DNA of 64,000 nt from Anatilimnocola floriformis (GCF_024256385.1 NZ_JAMLFW010000001.1:5518001-5582000), one strand, 5' to 3'; positions 42,395 to 52,529 are shown, numbered from the stretch's first letter. Program-made: numbers and translations. The notes: generated by a model from the letters alone, not told the origin.

Positions 42395-44203
42395 TTAGGG
42401 GGAGATCAGCGTTAAATTCAGTTCCAACAGTTGCATCACTTCCTTGCCGGGAATTTCTAATGCCCGCAGCGTGAGCGGCCCGCGGCCAGCCTGTAACTCC
42501 AGCGTGCCGAGCGACAAGGAGCGGAACGGCTTCATTTTCGACTCCCCTGCCGGCCGTGCAATCGTGTCCTGATTGGTGTACAGCGGCGGATCCCAACCGG
42601 GCGCGACTTTGCCCGCTAGCTTGTTTTGTTGATGCGTCAACTCGATCGTCGAGCCCGCCGACTCCAGCGGACAGGTGTAAAGAATCTCAACGGCATACTT
42701 GCCGGTCGTCAGCACGTCGATTTCCCAAACGAGCGAATCGTCCTTGCTCGTCCAGTTCACAAAATACGAACTGTTCGGCGCACTCGAACTTCGTTTCACA
42801 CCGCCATTCGGTTCGCCATCGCGGGCCGGCAGCCAGGTGCGCGGCAGCGGTTTGTAGCCCACGGGAATCGGTCGCGGATCGACGCTCTTCTTCGCCCCCT
42901 TCGGCGTCTCCATTGGTTGTGCTCCTAGGCCGACGTCTTTTTTCCAGGCCTTCACTTCAGCGAGCAACTTGTCTGCGACGGCCATATGCTCTTTCGTCAC
43001 CGCGGTCATTTGACCGGGATCATTTGCGAGATCGAACAACTCGCCTTTGTTATCGAGACGATACTGTTGCGTTCGCGCGCTCACATTGCGATTCCAACTC
43101 GAAAAGATCGTCCGCTCCGGCCACTCGCTGCTCGTTCCCAGCAACAGCGGCGACAGATCACGGCCGTCGAGTGGTTTATCACCAACTCGCTCGATGCTCA
43201 CGAGTGACAACAGCGTCGGCAGCAGATCGATCGCGCCGGCGATTTCTTTCACGGTGCGATCCTTCGGCAATCTCGCCGGCCAGCGCAGGAAGCAAGTCGA
43301 GCGCACGCCTCCTTCGTCGGTCGTTCCCTTCTTCCCTTTCATGCCGCCGGTCCAGCGCGGCGTGCTCGGGCCGTTGTCGCTGAAGTAGAGCACGATGGTG
43401 TTGTCGCTCAGTTTCAGTTCATCCAGTTTCGCCAGCACGCGGCCGACGTTGCCGTCTTGGTTTTCGAGCATGGCCAGAGCGCAGCGCGTTTCGTCGAGGT
43501 CTTCCTGCGGTCCGCCGCGCTGCGTGATCGGCTTGTCTTTGAAGCGGGCCCAATCTTTTTCCGGCACCGCCCAAGGCGAATGAGGCGTGGTGAAGGGGAC
43601 GTAGCAGAAGAATGATTTCTCGCGGTTCTTGTCGATGAAGGCGAGCGCTTGATCGGTGCAGAGATCAACGATGTAGCCCTTGCCGCGAATGGCCTGCCCG
43701 TTGTGCTCGAGCGGCGGGTCGAAATATTCGCCCCAGTGGCCCGAGGTGTAGCCGTAGTACTCATCAAACCCGCGGGCCAGCGGATGGTAGGGTCCCTGGC
43801 TGCCGTTGTGCCATTTGCCGAAGGCGCCGGTTGCGTAGCCGGCGCGTTGAAATGCTTCGGCGATAGTTCGTTCGTCGAGGTTCATCCGCTCCTGGCCGGT
43901 CGACACGCCATGCACGCCGGTTCGCGGATGGTACCTGCCAGTGAGGAACTCGGCCCGCGTCGGTGCACAAACGGGGCAAACGAAAAAGCGATCGAGCGTC
44001 ACGCCGCTCGCCCCGATCGAATCGATGTGCGGCGTAGAGACCTGCCGGTTGCCGTTGCGGCTGTAATCGCCCCAGCCGGCGTCATCGGCCAGGAAAATCA
44101 CCACGTTGGGCCGTTTTTCGGCAGACCGCAATTCACTGCAAATAACCAACAAGTTCAGTAACAACAGCAGTGGCAGCGACCAACGGATGGCAGTAACACG
44201 CAT
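42395..44203 (-). CDS. Secreted sulfatase (arylsulfatase type)
   Basis: The product has 602 residues from ATG 44203, with a signal peptide (MRVTAIRWSLPLLLLLNLLV and on). Metal-binding Asp pair D40-D41 in FLADDAGWGD. The active site CAPTRAEFLTG fits C-x-P-x-R-x(3)-[LT]-x-G, with C79 expected to be converted to formylglycine. GYATGAFGKWHNG and FDEYYGYTSGHWGE are further family blocks. It removes sulfate esters, most likely from sulfated polysaccharides, outside the cytoplasm. A C-terminal ~150-residue domain (SYFVNWTSKDDSLVWEIDVLT) is probably carbohydrate-related. It is divergent from a GH17-like gene, and the two may share a regulatory region. Confidence 0.92.
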   Translation of the reverse strand: MRVTAIRWSLPLLLLLNLLVICSELRSAEKRPNVVIFLADDAGWGDYSRNGNRQVSTPHIDSIGASGVTLDRFFVCPVCAPTRAEFLTGRYHPRTGVHGVSTGQERMNLDERTIAEAFQRAGYATGAFGKWHNGSQGPYHPLARGFDEYYGYTSGHWGEYFDPPLEHNGQAIRGKGYIVDLCTDQALAFIDKNREKSFFCYVPFTTPHSPWAVPEKDWARFKDKPITQRGGPQEDLDETRCALAMLENQDGNVGRVLAKLDELKLSDNTIVLYFSDNGPSTPRWTGGMKGKKGTTDEGGVRSTCFLRWPARLPKDRTVKEIAGAIDLLPTLLSLVSIERVGDKPLDGRDLSPLLLGTSSEWPERTIFSSWNRNVSARTQQYRLDNKGELFDLANDPGQMTAVTKEHMAVADKLLAEVKAWKKDVGLGAQPMETPKGAKKSVDPRPIPVGYKPLPRTWLPARDGEPNGGVKRSSSAPNSSYFVNWTSKDDSLVWEIDVLTTGKYAVEILYTCPLESAGSTIELTHQQNKLAGKVAPGWDPPLYTNQDTIARPAGESKMKPFRSLSLGTLELQAGRGPLTLRALEIPGKEVMQLLELNLTLISP

Positions 44204-44317
44204 TGCAGATTCCCTCGCTGAATTCCTGAGCTCATTTCCTTGGCCGCGAATTGGCTCTACATTTTGAGGGTATCTTTTCGCGTCTCGCAATCCCATCCTC
44301 CCCGTCTGGCGAGTTCC

Positions 44318-45295
44318 ATGAAGTTCCCACTGTCATCGTTCGTTGTCCTGATTGCACTCGTTGGCCTCCTTTCGCCGGCGCTGGCACAGCACAAAGAGGA
44401 TCACTCCTATCCGCTCTATTCCTACCTCACGGCCAAGGAAAATCCGGGCCGGATGATTTGCTATACGCCCGCCGAGCTCGATCCGCGCAACGAAGCCAAT
44501 CAGGGGAAGTTGCTGACGAGCTCGATCCGTGCCGATCTCGCGGCGTTGCGGCCGGCCTTCGATGGCTTGGTGCTGTACGGTTATCACGAGCAATGCACGC
44601 CGCGCGTGCTCGGCGTGGCCAAGGAACTGGGCTATCGCGCAGTGCTCCTCGCCATTTGGAATCCGAAATCGACGAATGAAATCGACGGCGTCGCTGCTCT
44701 CGCACGACAATACGATGGCAAGCTCGTGATGGGCGTGCTCGTCGGCAACGAAGGGATTACTTTCAAACGCTATGAGCTCGAAGATCTCGCCATTGCCGAA
44801 CAGCGCATCCGCCCGTTGCTGCCGAAGAACGTGCCGATTAGCACCAGCGAACCGCTGCACGGTTACACGAACGACGTGATCCTCAAGTTCGGCGAGTTCT
44901 GCTGCCCGAACATTCACCCGGTCTTCGATCGCAAAGACCTCGCCGCTGAAAAAGCCGCGGCCTGGACTCGCGAGGAAGCCGCCAAGATCGCCAAGCGCGC
45001 CGGCAAAGCAGTTCTCGTGAAAGAGACCGGCTTTCCGCACGCCGGCAATGCGATGTACACGCCCACTTCGCAGAGCGAGTACTGGCATCACTACACCGCC
45101 GCCGGCACCATCGCCGTGATCGACGACAAACCGACGGCCCCGGTCTGGGTCAGCCACGGCATCGGCTTCGAAGCCTTCGATCTTCCGTGGAAGAGCCAGG
45201 AATCGAAACTCGAAATCGAAAAATCCTGGGGCCTGCTTGATCCCAAACGCCAACCGCATCCGGCATTTCGCGTGTGGAAAGAACTGGCGGAATAA
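44318..45295 (+). CDS. GH17-like secreted beta-1,3-glucanase
   Basis: The product has 325 residues from ATG 44318 with a signal peptide ending at SPALAQH. The TIM-barrel pattern of GH17 is visible: YGYHEQCTPRVLGVAKELG, the acid/base region VGNEGITFKR (Glu at ~144), and VKETGFPHAG with the nucleophile Glu (~245). These relatives of yeast exo-glucanases cut beta-1,3-glucan. It is divergent from the sulfatase gene by 114 bases, consistent with shared polysaccharide breakdown. Exact substrate is not known. Confidence 0.78.
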   Translation: MKFPLSSFVVLIALVGLLSPALAQHKEDHSYPLYSYLTAKENPGRMICYTPAELDPRNEANQGKLLTSSIRADLAALRPAFDGLVLYGYHEQCTPRVLGVAKELGYRAVLLAIWNPKSTNEIDGVAALARQYDGKLVMGVLVGNEGITFKRYELEDLAIAEQRIRPLLPKNVPISTSEPLHGYTNDVILKFGEFCCPNIHPVFDRKDLAAEKAAAWTREEAAKIAKRAGKAVLVKETGFPHAGNAMYTPTSQSEYWHHYTAAGTIAVIDDKPTAPVWVSHGIGFEAFDLPWKSQESKLEIEKSWGLLDPKRQPHPAFRVWKELAE

Positions 45296-45324
45296 AGTCG
45301 ATACGTGGCCCCGAATGAATCAGC

Positions 45325-45939
45325 ATGCGGGCCACGCCGAGAATCAAACCGCTGCTGCGTCGAAATCGTCAGCCCGAGAACGGTGCTCCGCGAGCATCGT
45401 TCTCGCTGCGAAAATTTCTGCTATTCGGCGTTGGCATGTCCGTGCTGTTTGGTCTGCGCTGCTTCGTGCCGGCCCTGTGCTTATTTGTTTATGCAGTCAT
45501 TTTCTATGGATGCCTGGGGCTGGGCGCGAGCCTGACCCGCCAGGATCCGCAGGCTGCACAACTCTCGTCGATCGATATTCGCAATCGGTTCACTCTGCCA
45601 GCACTCGGCACCGTGATTATCTGCACCGTCGCGAGCCATTTTCTTTGGACTCTGTTCATTCTCTTTCTTCCGCTGGATGCGGATATGAAACACGCGTTTC
45701 TTGAAGTGCCCGTGGTCGGCGGCTTCGCATTGTTCCAGGTTCAACAATGGCTGTATGCGCTGCTACATACGGCGTTGCTCTTTTCCTTCTTTGCCAACTG
45801 CTGGAATGCAACCCGGGTCGATGGCTGCGAATGTCGCACGACGGCGGCCTTCAGCACGCTGTTGACGTTCAGTCATTTCGCGCAGCCCTACTTCGCCAAG
45901 TATTGGTTCGAATTTGTCTGCGGCACTCTTTCTCGCTAG
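45325..45939 (+). CDS. Hypothetical membrane protein
   Basis: The product has 204 residues: a basic N-terminus, then four hydrophobic helices (LFGVGMSVLFGLRCFVPALCLFVY, LGTVIICTVASHFLWTLFILF, and two near 140-190). No family is recognised. It is followed by tRNA-Leu after 58 bases. The start at 45325 has no clear ribosome-binding site. Confidence 0.6.
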   Translation: MRATPRIKPLLRRNRQPENGAPRASFSLRKFLLFGVGMSVLFGLRCFVPALCLFVYAVIFYGCLGLGASLTRQDPQAAQLSSIDIRNRFTLPALGTVIICTVASHFLWTLFILFLPLDADMKHAFLEVPVVGGFALFQVQQWLYALLHTALLFSFFANCWNATRVDGCECRTTAAFSTLLTFSHFAQPYFAKYWFEFVCGTLSR

Positions 45940-45997
45940 AACCGCTTGCCGAGCAGCCTGGAAGTGTCACTCCGTTCACAGTAAACTGATTCAAACT

Positions 45998-46079
45998 GGC
46001 CGCTTGGTGAAATTGGCAGACACGCAAGACTTAGGATCTTGTGCCGAAAGGTGTGTGGGTTCAAGTCCCACAGCGGCCA
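45998..46079 (+). tRNA. tRNA-Leu (anticodon UAG)
   Basis: An 82-base cloverleaf: acceptor GGCCGCT pairs with AGCGGCC, and the anticodon stem CAAGA/TCTTG encloses CTTAGGA, giving TAG in DNA. The T-arm is GTGGG-TTCAAGT-CCCAC, and the long variable arm fits class II tRNAs. CCA is not encoded. Confidence 0.95.
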
Positions 46080-46198
46080 CTGTCCCCCCTCTTCCAGCTA
46101 CGGCTGCGCGACGATTTCCTTCCTTTGACGACTGCCAATTTCTGCGGTACAACGGAGCCATCGCTTCCGCCCGCGTCTTCTTTCGCGTGAGTCCCGTC

Positions 46199-46855
46199 AT
46201 GAGCACTGCCTTCTGCGAGAATACTGCGCAAACTGCCCTAGAACTCAAACATCCGCTGGTGCAGCACCACCTGGCCCGACTCCGCGATCAGACGACGCAG
46301 CCCGAAGAATTTCGGCAGCTCATTCAGCGCCTCGGCGTGCTACTGGCCTATGAAGCGACCAAAGACCTCGGCACGGAACCGGTCGAGGTGCAAACGCCCC
46401 TGACCACCACCACCTGCCACACGCTCGCGCAGCGGATCGGCCTCGTGCCGATTCTGCGGGCTGGGCTGGGTTTGGTCGATCCGATTTTAAATTTGATTCC
46501 GTGCGCCGAAGTCTGGCACCTCGGTTTGTATCGCGACGAAGCCACCGCCACACCCGTGGAGTACTACAGCAAACTGCCGATGTCGCATCCGGTTGACGTA
46601 GCTCTGGTGCTCGACCCCATGCTCGCCACCGGCGGCTCAGCCGTGGCCGCCCTGCAAGCCTTGCAACGCTGGGGCGTGAAGCAAGTCAAGCTTCTCTCGG
46701 TCATTGCCTCACGCGAGGGTGTCGAAACCGTGCAACGCGAATTTCCCGATACGCAAATCTATGTCTGCGTCATCGATCCGGAACTCAACAGTCGGAAGTA
46801 CATCATTCCGGGCTTGGGTGACGCGGGGGATCGGATTTTTAATACCGGTTGTTAA
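46199..46855 (+). CDS. upp: Uracil phosphoribosyltransferase
   Basis: The product has 218 residues from ATG 46199. It makes UMP from uracil and PRPP in pyrimidine salvage. The PRPP loop is LVLDPMLATGGSA, with ILRAGLGLVDPIL earlier and the uracil-binding end YIIPGLGDAGDRIFNT. A longer frame back to 45914 passes through the tRNA and is not used. A DUF2314 lipoprotein gene starts 10 bases after the stop. Confidence 0.95.
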   Translation: MSTAFCENTAQTALELKHPLVQHHLARLRDQTTQPEEFRQLIQRLGVLLAYEATKDLGTEPVEVQTPLTTTTCHTLAQRIGLVPILRAGLGLVDPILNLIPCAEVWHLGLYRDEATATPVEYYSKLPMSHPVDVALVLDPMLATGGSAVAALQALQRWGVKQVKLLSVIASREGVETVQREFPDTQIYVCVIDPELNSRKYIIPGLGDAGDRIFNTGC

Positions 46856-46865
46856 GGCGCTGCGA

Positions 46866-47351
46866 ATGAATCGTCGACCAGTTGTCCTCGCATTGTTGGT
46901 AACCCTGCTGGCACTCGTTGGCTGCGGCGGCGCATTGGATCGCGATCGGACGGTGAACGTCCAAGGCGACGACGCCGAGATGAACGCTGCCATTGAAAAA
47001 GCCCGCGAAACTCTGCCGAATTTCTGGGAGGCCTTTGAGAAGCGCGATCGCGGCGTTGGTGACTTTGCCATCAAGGTGAGAATCACCGATGCCAACGGAG
47101 TGGAGCATTTCTGGGCCAACAACGTCGAACGCAAAGATGGCAAGATCTTCGGCGTGATCAACAACGATCCGAACACGGTGAAGAGCGTGAAGATGGGCGA
47201 TCGCATCGAGATCCCCGAAGCCGACATCTCCGATTGGCTCTACATGCGAGCCGACGGCAAAATGGTCGGCAACCGCACGCTCAGGCCGTTGCTGAAAACC
47301 TTGTCAGCCGATGAAGCAGCGAAGCTGCGGAGCATTCTGGCCGAGCCGTAA
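46866..47351 (+). CDS. DUF2314 lipoprotein
   Basis: The product has 161 residues with the lipobox LVGC (C about residue 20) after a hydrophobic leader. The domain TLPNFWEAFEKRDRGVGDFA, VEHFWANNVERKDGKIFG and IEIPEADISDWLYMRADGKM matches DUF2314, known from E. coli YegJ-like proteins of unknown function. It starts 10 bases after upp on the same strand. Confidence 0.8.
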   Translation: MNRRPVVLALLVTLLALVGCGGALDRDRTVNVQGDDAEMNAAIEKARETLPNFWEAFEKRDRGVGDFAIKVRITDANGVEHFWANNVERKDGKIFGVINNDPNTVKSVKMGDRIEIPEADISDWLYMRADGKMVGNRTLRPLLKTLSADEAAKLRSILAEP

Positions 47352-47421
47352 GCAACTGGCTCAGTCTTTGCTTTCTGCCCGGTGAGGAGACCGAAACTCT
47401 TCAACAAACAGCCCGCTCTCG

Positions 47422-47832
47422 TCAGCAGCACGACGGGCCTTGGGGCAAGGCTGCGGCACGCCGATAGTCATAGCCGACGTGAACAAAGGCGTTGTCGGCT
47501 TCGAATCGGCACCAGAATTCCTCGCGCAAAACGCCGCGCAATGCTTCGCGGAGTTGCTCGATCGTCAGCTGCTCACCTTCAGCAACCGGCGGATAGTCAA
47601 TCAACGCGAGTTCGAGCCCGCAAACGGTAACTTGTGCCACCTGTGCTTCACTCAGAAAGGCAGCCGCCGCGCCGAGGTAGGCATCTTCTACTCGCTGATA
47701 TTCCGCGAGAGTTAACTCGACGCCTTCATACACTCGACCAATATCGCTGCGCGACGTCCATTCGCTGCGCGAGTATGTACCCCGCGGCGTACGGAACTGC
47801 GGGTTGTACTTGGTGACGCGGAATTCGTGCAT
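47422..47832 (-). CDS. Small unknown protein (immunity-like)
   Basis: The product has 136 residues from ATG 47832; GAGAATC lies upstream. The N-terminus (MHEFRVTKYNPQFRTPRGTY, then EWTSRSDIGRVYEGVELTLA and VEDAYLGA) looks like a widespread small-protein family that I associate with contact-dependent and polymorphic-toxin gene clusters. This is recall, not a search result. The second half ends in EEFWCRFEADNAFVHVGYDY. It is followed upstream by the beta-propeller-like gene on the same strand, 13 bases away. Confidence 0.6.
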   Translation of the reverse strand: MHEFRVTKYNPQFRTPRGTYSRSEWTSRSDIGRVYEGVELTLAEYQRVEDAYLGAAAAFLSEAQVAQVTVCGLELALIDYPPVAEGEQLTIEQLREALRGVLREEFWCRFEADNAFVHVGYDYRRAAALPQGPSCC

Positions 47833-47845
47833 GTCGATTCTCGAA

Positions 47846-48892
47846 TCAAACAGGCCACCTTGCCCGAAACCAGAGCAAGCTATCTTTCCAATTCTCCAAA
47901 CCCGATTCTTTGTCGCGGCGGTAGACGAAAACAATGAGGTCGCCAAGTTGCCCAAAATGCGAGATGTCGGTTGCTACTCCGGTCTCCTTCGCCAGTTCTG
48001 GAAAGTAATCTCCGACCAGTCGAGGTTCGTGGCCTGCGATGGCAACTTCCTGTTCGATTTTCATCCCTTCGGTGTCGACTGCATAGACTCGTCCTTCGTT
48101 GGTGCCGGCTAGCGCCCATCGATCGTCGAGCCAGGCAAAGGATTCGGAGAACATATCGTCATCATCGTCCAGCGTCGCTTCCGCGAACTTTACCATCGAG
48201 TCAAAGTCAAAACGAACAATCTCCAGCCTCTCGGTGAGGAAAACCTGAAAGCTGCGACCACTGGGCGAAAAGACTGGCGGTGTAGTATTCGCTAGGTGTT
48301 GAACTAACGTGCAGGAAATTCCACTCTCTGTTTGCTGCAACCAATATATTTGCTGACCGTCTTGTCCCGCGCCCAACCACAGCGCGATCATTCCTGCGTA
48401 GTTGCCGACGTGAAACGAACAATAGCTGCCGGAGAAAGGGTCGTCGATTATTGTCTTCCCAACAATGTCACCCGACCGAGACTCGACGAGTTGGATTTCG
48501 CAATGTTCGCTGTCACGATTGGCAACGAGCCATAAGTAATCGCCCGTCGAATCAAAATGACAGTCCTCCCAGCCCTGTAAGGGCCAACTTTCCGAGCCGG
48601 GCAGGTGCTTTGTAATTTGAGTCCCAGTCTCGCCAAAATCATGAATTCGAAGCGAGCCGGTAGTTGCATCAATCCACGCAAAGCACTCCAACGTTGGATG
48701 CGGACAAACCGCCCGAATCTTTTCAGGCAGTTGAATGAGTTGCACTGATTGCGAACCGGGATGAACAATTGAAAGCAAGCGATCGTGAGTGGTTGCCAAG
48801 AATCGTTGCTGACTGCCGCGCAGAAAGAACGTTGCTCGATGCTCAAGATCAACTCCGCCATCTGGCTTTAGGTGCAACACGCCGATCTCCAA
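47846..48892 (-). CDS. Beta-propeller-like hypothetical protein
   Basis: The product has 348 residues and repeated blade-like sections (HPTLECFAWIDATTGSLRIHD, YLWLVANRDSEHCEIQLVE, FSPSGRSFQVFLTERLEIV, FAWLDDRWALAGTNEGRVYAVD). This resembles WD40/quinoprotein-type repeats without a sharp motif. No signal peptide. It precedes the immunity-like gene by 13 bases and is likely co-transcribed. Base composition is poorer in GC than its neighbours. Confidence 0.6.
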   Translation of the reverse strand: MEIGVLHLKPDGGVDLEHRATFFLRGSQQRFLATTHDRLLSIVHPGSQSVQLIQLPEKIRAVCPHPTLECFAWIDATTGSLRIHDFGETGTQITKHLPGSESWPLQGWEDCHFDSTGDYLWLVANRDSEHCEIQLVESRSGDIVGKTIIDDPFSGSYCSFHVGNYAGMIALWLGAGQDGQQIYWLQQTESGISCTLVQHLANTTPPVFSPSGRSFQVFLTERLEIVRFDFDSMVKFAEATLDDDDDMFSESFAWLDDRWALAGTNEGRVYAVDTEGMKIEQEVAIAGHEPRLVGDYFPELAKETGVATDISHFGQLGDLIVFVYRRDKESGLENWKDSLLWFRARWPV

Positions 48893-48902
48893 TGACGCGC
48901 TC

Positions 48903-48927
48903 GCACGAACCTAGGGGTTCGTGCTAC
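48903..48927 (-). repeat. REP-like palindrome, GTAG-CACGAACC type, copy 1
   Basis: GCACGAACC-TAGG-GGTTCGTGC ending in CTAC, so the minus strand begins GTAG. Copies lie at 49744-49768 and 51127-51148. Confidence 0.75.
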
Positions 48928-48948
48928 GCGACTTGACCTTTGCGACTT

Positions 48949-49122
48949 TTAGTTCATCAACCATCCCACAATTATTGAACCAATCCAAAGCAGTGCCGGA
49001 ATCACGATGGCGAGCATGATAAATGATACGAGGCACGAACCTGGGAGTCTGCTTAGCAGATGACGGTACCAGGCCGGCTCAGGATCAAACGGGTCGGGCG
49101 ATAAGTTTGGATCCGGATTCAT
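48949..49122 (-). CDS. 57-residue membrane protein
   Basis: I found this by translating the gap. ATG 49122 gives 57 residues: an acidic, proline-rich head (MNPDPNLSPDPFDPEPAWYR), then one strong helix (SFIMLAIVIPALLWIGSIIV) and WLMN at the end. The stop TAA is at 48949-48951. Single-span protein of unknown function, upstream of the beta-propeller gene on the same strand. Confidence 0.55.
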   Translation of the reverse strand: MNPDPNLSPDPFDPEPAWYRHLLSRLPGSCLVSFIMLAIVIPALLWIGSIIVGWLMN

Positions 49123-49313
49123 TCGTTAACGCTCCGATCACGGGATGATGCCACTCGATTTTACCAGCCACAGCAGCGCGTCGTTACCTAAGAAAGGCTT
49201 CGATTTTGCGTGGCATTGCGGTACGACCTCGTGCAAAATTCATCGGCATACATGGGTAGAACCCATGCCACCCTGCCGAGCTGGGGATTGTCCCAATTAG
49301 ATAGGAGTTTGTG

Positions 49314-49676
49314 ATGGTAATAGAGACACGACTTGCTTGGCAAAAAGGTGATTTCGCAAAGTATGCTGAAGTCGCTCTAGAGGTTTCTGTATTGGAGGCT
49401 ACGGGGCTCCAGGTGACCTACAGGCGTGAACTGACAGCGGCGCATCGACTTGCGATTGAATTTGGCGCAGCGATGTTTATCGAACGCTACAGCGCTGTTC
49501 TGCCGCACTGCCGTCAGTGTAAAATTGACGTAGTTAGCGTCCGAACCGCAGAGCCAGATACCACGTTGCAGTCGATTGCGTACGTAGTTTTTCAGGCATT
49601 GTGTAAGTTTTTCCAAGTTGGCAGCGGCGACTCATTCTATTTTTGCACCGAATCAGGCTGTTTTTCGACAAGGTAA
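49314..49676 (+). CDS. Hypothetical protein
   Basis: The product has 120 residues from ATG 49314 with TAGGAG seven bases upstream; the GTG at 49311 is less likely. It is a soluble mixed alpha/beta protein (LAWQKGDFAKYAEVALEVSV, then CRQCKIDVVSVRT and FQALCKFFQVGS). CxxC at about residue 66 may be incidental. GC content is visibly lower than in the rest of the window. It is alone on the plus strand inside a minus-strand island. Family unknown. Confidence 0.5.
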   Translation: MVIETRLAWQKGDFAKYAEVALEVSVLEATGLQVTYRRELTAAHRLAIEFGAAMFIERYSAVLPHCRQCKIDVVSVRTAEPDTTLQSIAYVVFQALCKFFQVGSGDSFYFCTESGCFSTR

Positions 49677-49743
49677 TTTCGGCACCACGATACACCGATC
49701 CTCGAGTTTGCTCGCGGCCCATTGAGTTTATTCGATCTCGCTC

Positions 49744-49768
49744 GCACAAACCTAGGGATTCGTGCTAT
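49744..49768 (-). repeat. REP-like palindrome, copy 2
   Basis: GCACAAACC-TAGG-GATTCGTGC with CTAT in place of CTAC. It lies between two genes of the small-gene island. Confidence 0.65.
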
Positions 49769-49800
49769 GTGACTTTGTTAGCAAGTGATGGCCGTTGCGG

Positions 49801-50301
49801 CTACCAAAACCGCCACCACGGTTTTCCTTGCGGTGGCGTCGATGTCTTGAGCGGAGTTGCTGTGGCAGCTGGCTTTCGTTTTTTCTCTTTCGCCGCGTCT
49901 CTCACTGCTCGTTCAACATCGGCGCGAAACTCCTGTAAGCTCGCAGGCGGAGCCTCGCCTTCGTAGCTAACCACGGCGTCAAAAGATTCAGCCAGTGCAA
50001 ATGATGCGATCATCGCACACGCGCACTCGCGCATACTCCCACCCCAACGAAACGTGATGCAGCAGTCTCGCGAGCCGACGAGGTGGCGATAGGAATTCAT
50101 AAAGTCGGCCGCATTTTCGAAATGCATCTCCACGCCGGAATCATCGCCGTTGAGTTGGCACGGAACATATCCAACCACCGTGCGAGGCTGCAGCGCCGGA
50201 TTCAGCTGAAGGTCAAAGCCGGCTTGAGTTATCGCCAATTGCCACTGTTCACGCGCGGGCAGCTTGCTCGACTGCAAAAACGCATGCTGTTCGTTTGCCA
50301 T
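49801..50301 (-). CDS. Small unknown protein (immunity-like)
   Basis: The product has 166 residues from ATG 50301. The N-terminus FLQSSKLPAREQWQLAITQAGF, DLQLNPALQ and VGYVPCQLNGDDSGVEMHFE looks like a family of small cytoplasmic proteins seen near toxin loci in other bacteria; this is recall, not a search. The C-terminal tail is Lys/Pro-rich and ends in KPWWRFW. The neighbours are other small unknowns with REP elements between them. Confidence 0.6.
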   Translation of the reverse strand: MANEQHAFLQSSKLPAREQWQLAITQAGFDLQLNPALQPRTVVGYVPCQLNGDDSGVEMHFENAADFMNSYRHLVGSRDCCITFRWGGSMRECACAMIASFALAESFDAVVSYEGEAPPASLQEFRADVERAVRDAAKEKKRKPAATATPLKTSTPPQGKPWWRFW

Positions 50302-50404
50302 AAGGGGCGTCTCTCGGCGGAGTACCGACCTGATCTACCGAAGCTTAGTGTCGTTTATTTTGGGCGGGTATTCGTTGGAGGTAATGAGATTCGACCTCAG
50401 TGAT

Positions 50405-51046
50405 TTAGTTTCGATTTCGCCCGGATTTCTGTGGATAGACGATTTCGAGTTTGCAAAACGGGCAATTTTCAGCTTCCAATTCGCTACCGTCGGCGATCCA
50501 CGACTTGAACAGACCATTGCAACGCTTGCAAATTCGAGCTGTATGCGTAGTTACGCCTGTTCGAAAGCTCTGCTCAATTTGGTAGTTCAGCAATTGCAGA
50601 AACTTTGCGGTGCTTGCATGAGAAAGTCGCCTGTCATGGCGATAGTCCAAAATCATGTTGCCTAAATTTTTGATTTCCTCTTGCTCTGAATTCCTCATCT
50701 CCTCGACAACGCGGCAGCGCTCGTAAACCTGTTCAAGTTGCGCTAATTGTGCGGTTCTGTATTCAGCAAACGGTATCATCCCTTGGAACCTGGAGAACTG
50801 GTACGGTAATTGACGAAGCGAATACAAGTAGTGCACGAGGCGATGGACCAATCCGACCGTAAAGATGATCCGCTTTGTCGACGTCCGATTTTGAGCGAAC
50901 CTGAGTAACTCCCGGTCATTGCAGTTCGCAATGATATGGTGATCGAACCAATCTGAATCCTCCTCCTGCAGATGAGCAAACTCTTCGTCGACTTCGCTCG
51001 TTTCTGCCCAGCGAGTAATCTCCTCGATTGTGAGTTTCATAGTCAC
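50405..51046 (-). CDS. Zinc-ribbon hypothetical protein
   Basis: The product has 213 residues. A GTG at 51046 has GAGGAG eight bases upstream; an ATG two codons on is also possible. Mostly helical, with a C-terminal zinc-ribbon pattern CKRC...CPFC (about residues 174-199). An arginine-rich helix RHDRRLSHASTAKF precedes it. DNA or RNA binding is possible but not shown. Family unknown. Confidence 0.6.
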   Translation of the reverse strand: MTMKLTIEEITRWAETSEVDEEFAHLQEEDSDWFDHHIIANCNDRELLRFAQNRTSTKRIIFTVGLVHRLVHYLYSLRQLPYQFSRFQGMIPFAEYRTAQLAQLEQVYERCRVVEEMRNSEQEEIKNLGNMILDYRHDRRLSHASTAKFLQLLNYQIEQSFRTGVTTHTARICKRCNGLFKSWIADGSELEAENCPFCKLEIVYPQKSGRNRN

Positions 51047-51126
51047 TGTGATTACTCCTCAACAGGGGCGCAAGATGTGGGCCGCGAGTTTCCTCGCGGC
51101 CCGTTGAGTTTCGATGATGCACGCTC

Positions 51127-51148
51127 GCACGAACCTAGGGGTTCGTGC
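51127..51148 (-). repeat. REP-like palindrome, copy 3
   Basis: GCACGAACC-TAGG-GGTTCGTGC without the CTAC end. It lies between the zinc-ribbon gene and metK. Confidence 0.7.
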
Positions 51149-51174
51149 GGAGCGACATGTTTGGCGAACGCTAC

Positions 51175-52338
<1,164 letters not shown>

Positions 52339-52529
52339 TGCTACGCTCCTGACGAAACAAGAAAAATTCGGAAGTGGCTGATTATAGAGCTTGGGATAGG
52401 CACTTCACAACGGCTAATTGGGGGATGGAACGGGCTTTGCCCAGTAAGCCCTAGCCAGCGGTGACTAGTTAGGAAACAGCGGTTTGCTGGTGGGGTGGCG
52501 TGGCGCTCGCAATTGCTTGCGGTCAATTC

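Noticed and set aside
45914-46198. N-terminal extension of upp
   Set aside because: The frame runs through the tRNA-Leu gene.
52339-52400. SAM riboswitch before metK
   Set aside because: No SAM-type stem pattern or terminator was found upstream of the GTG start.
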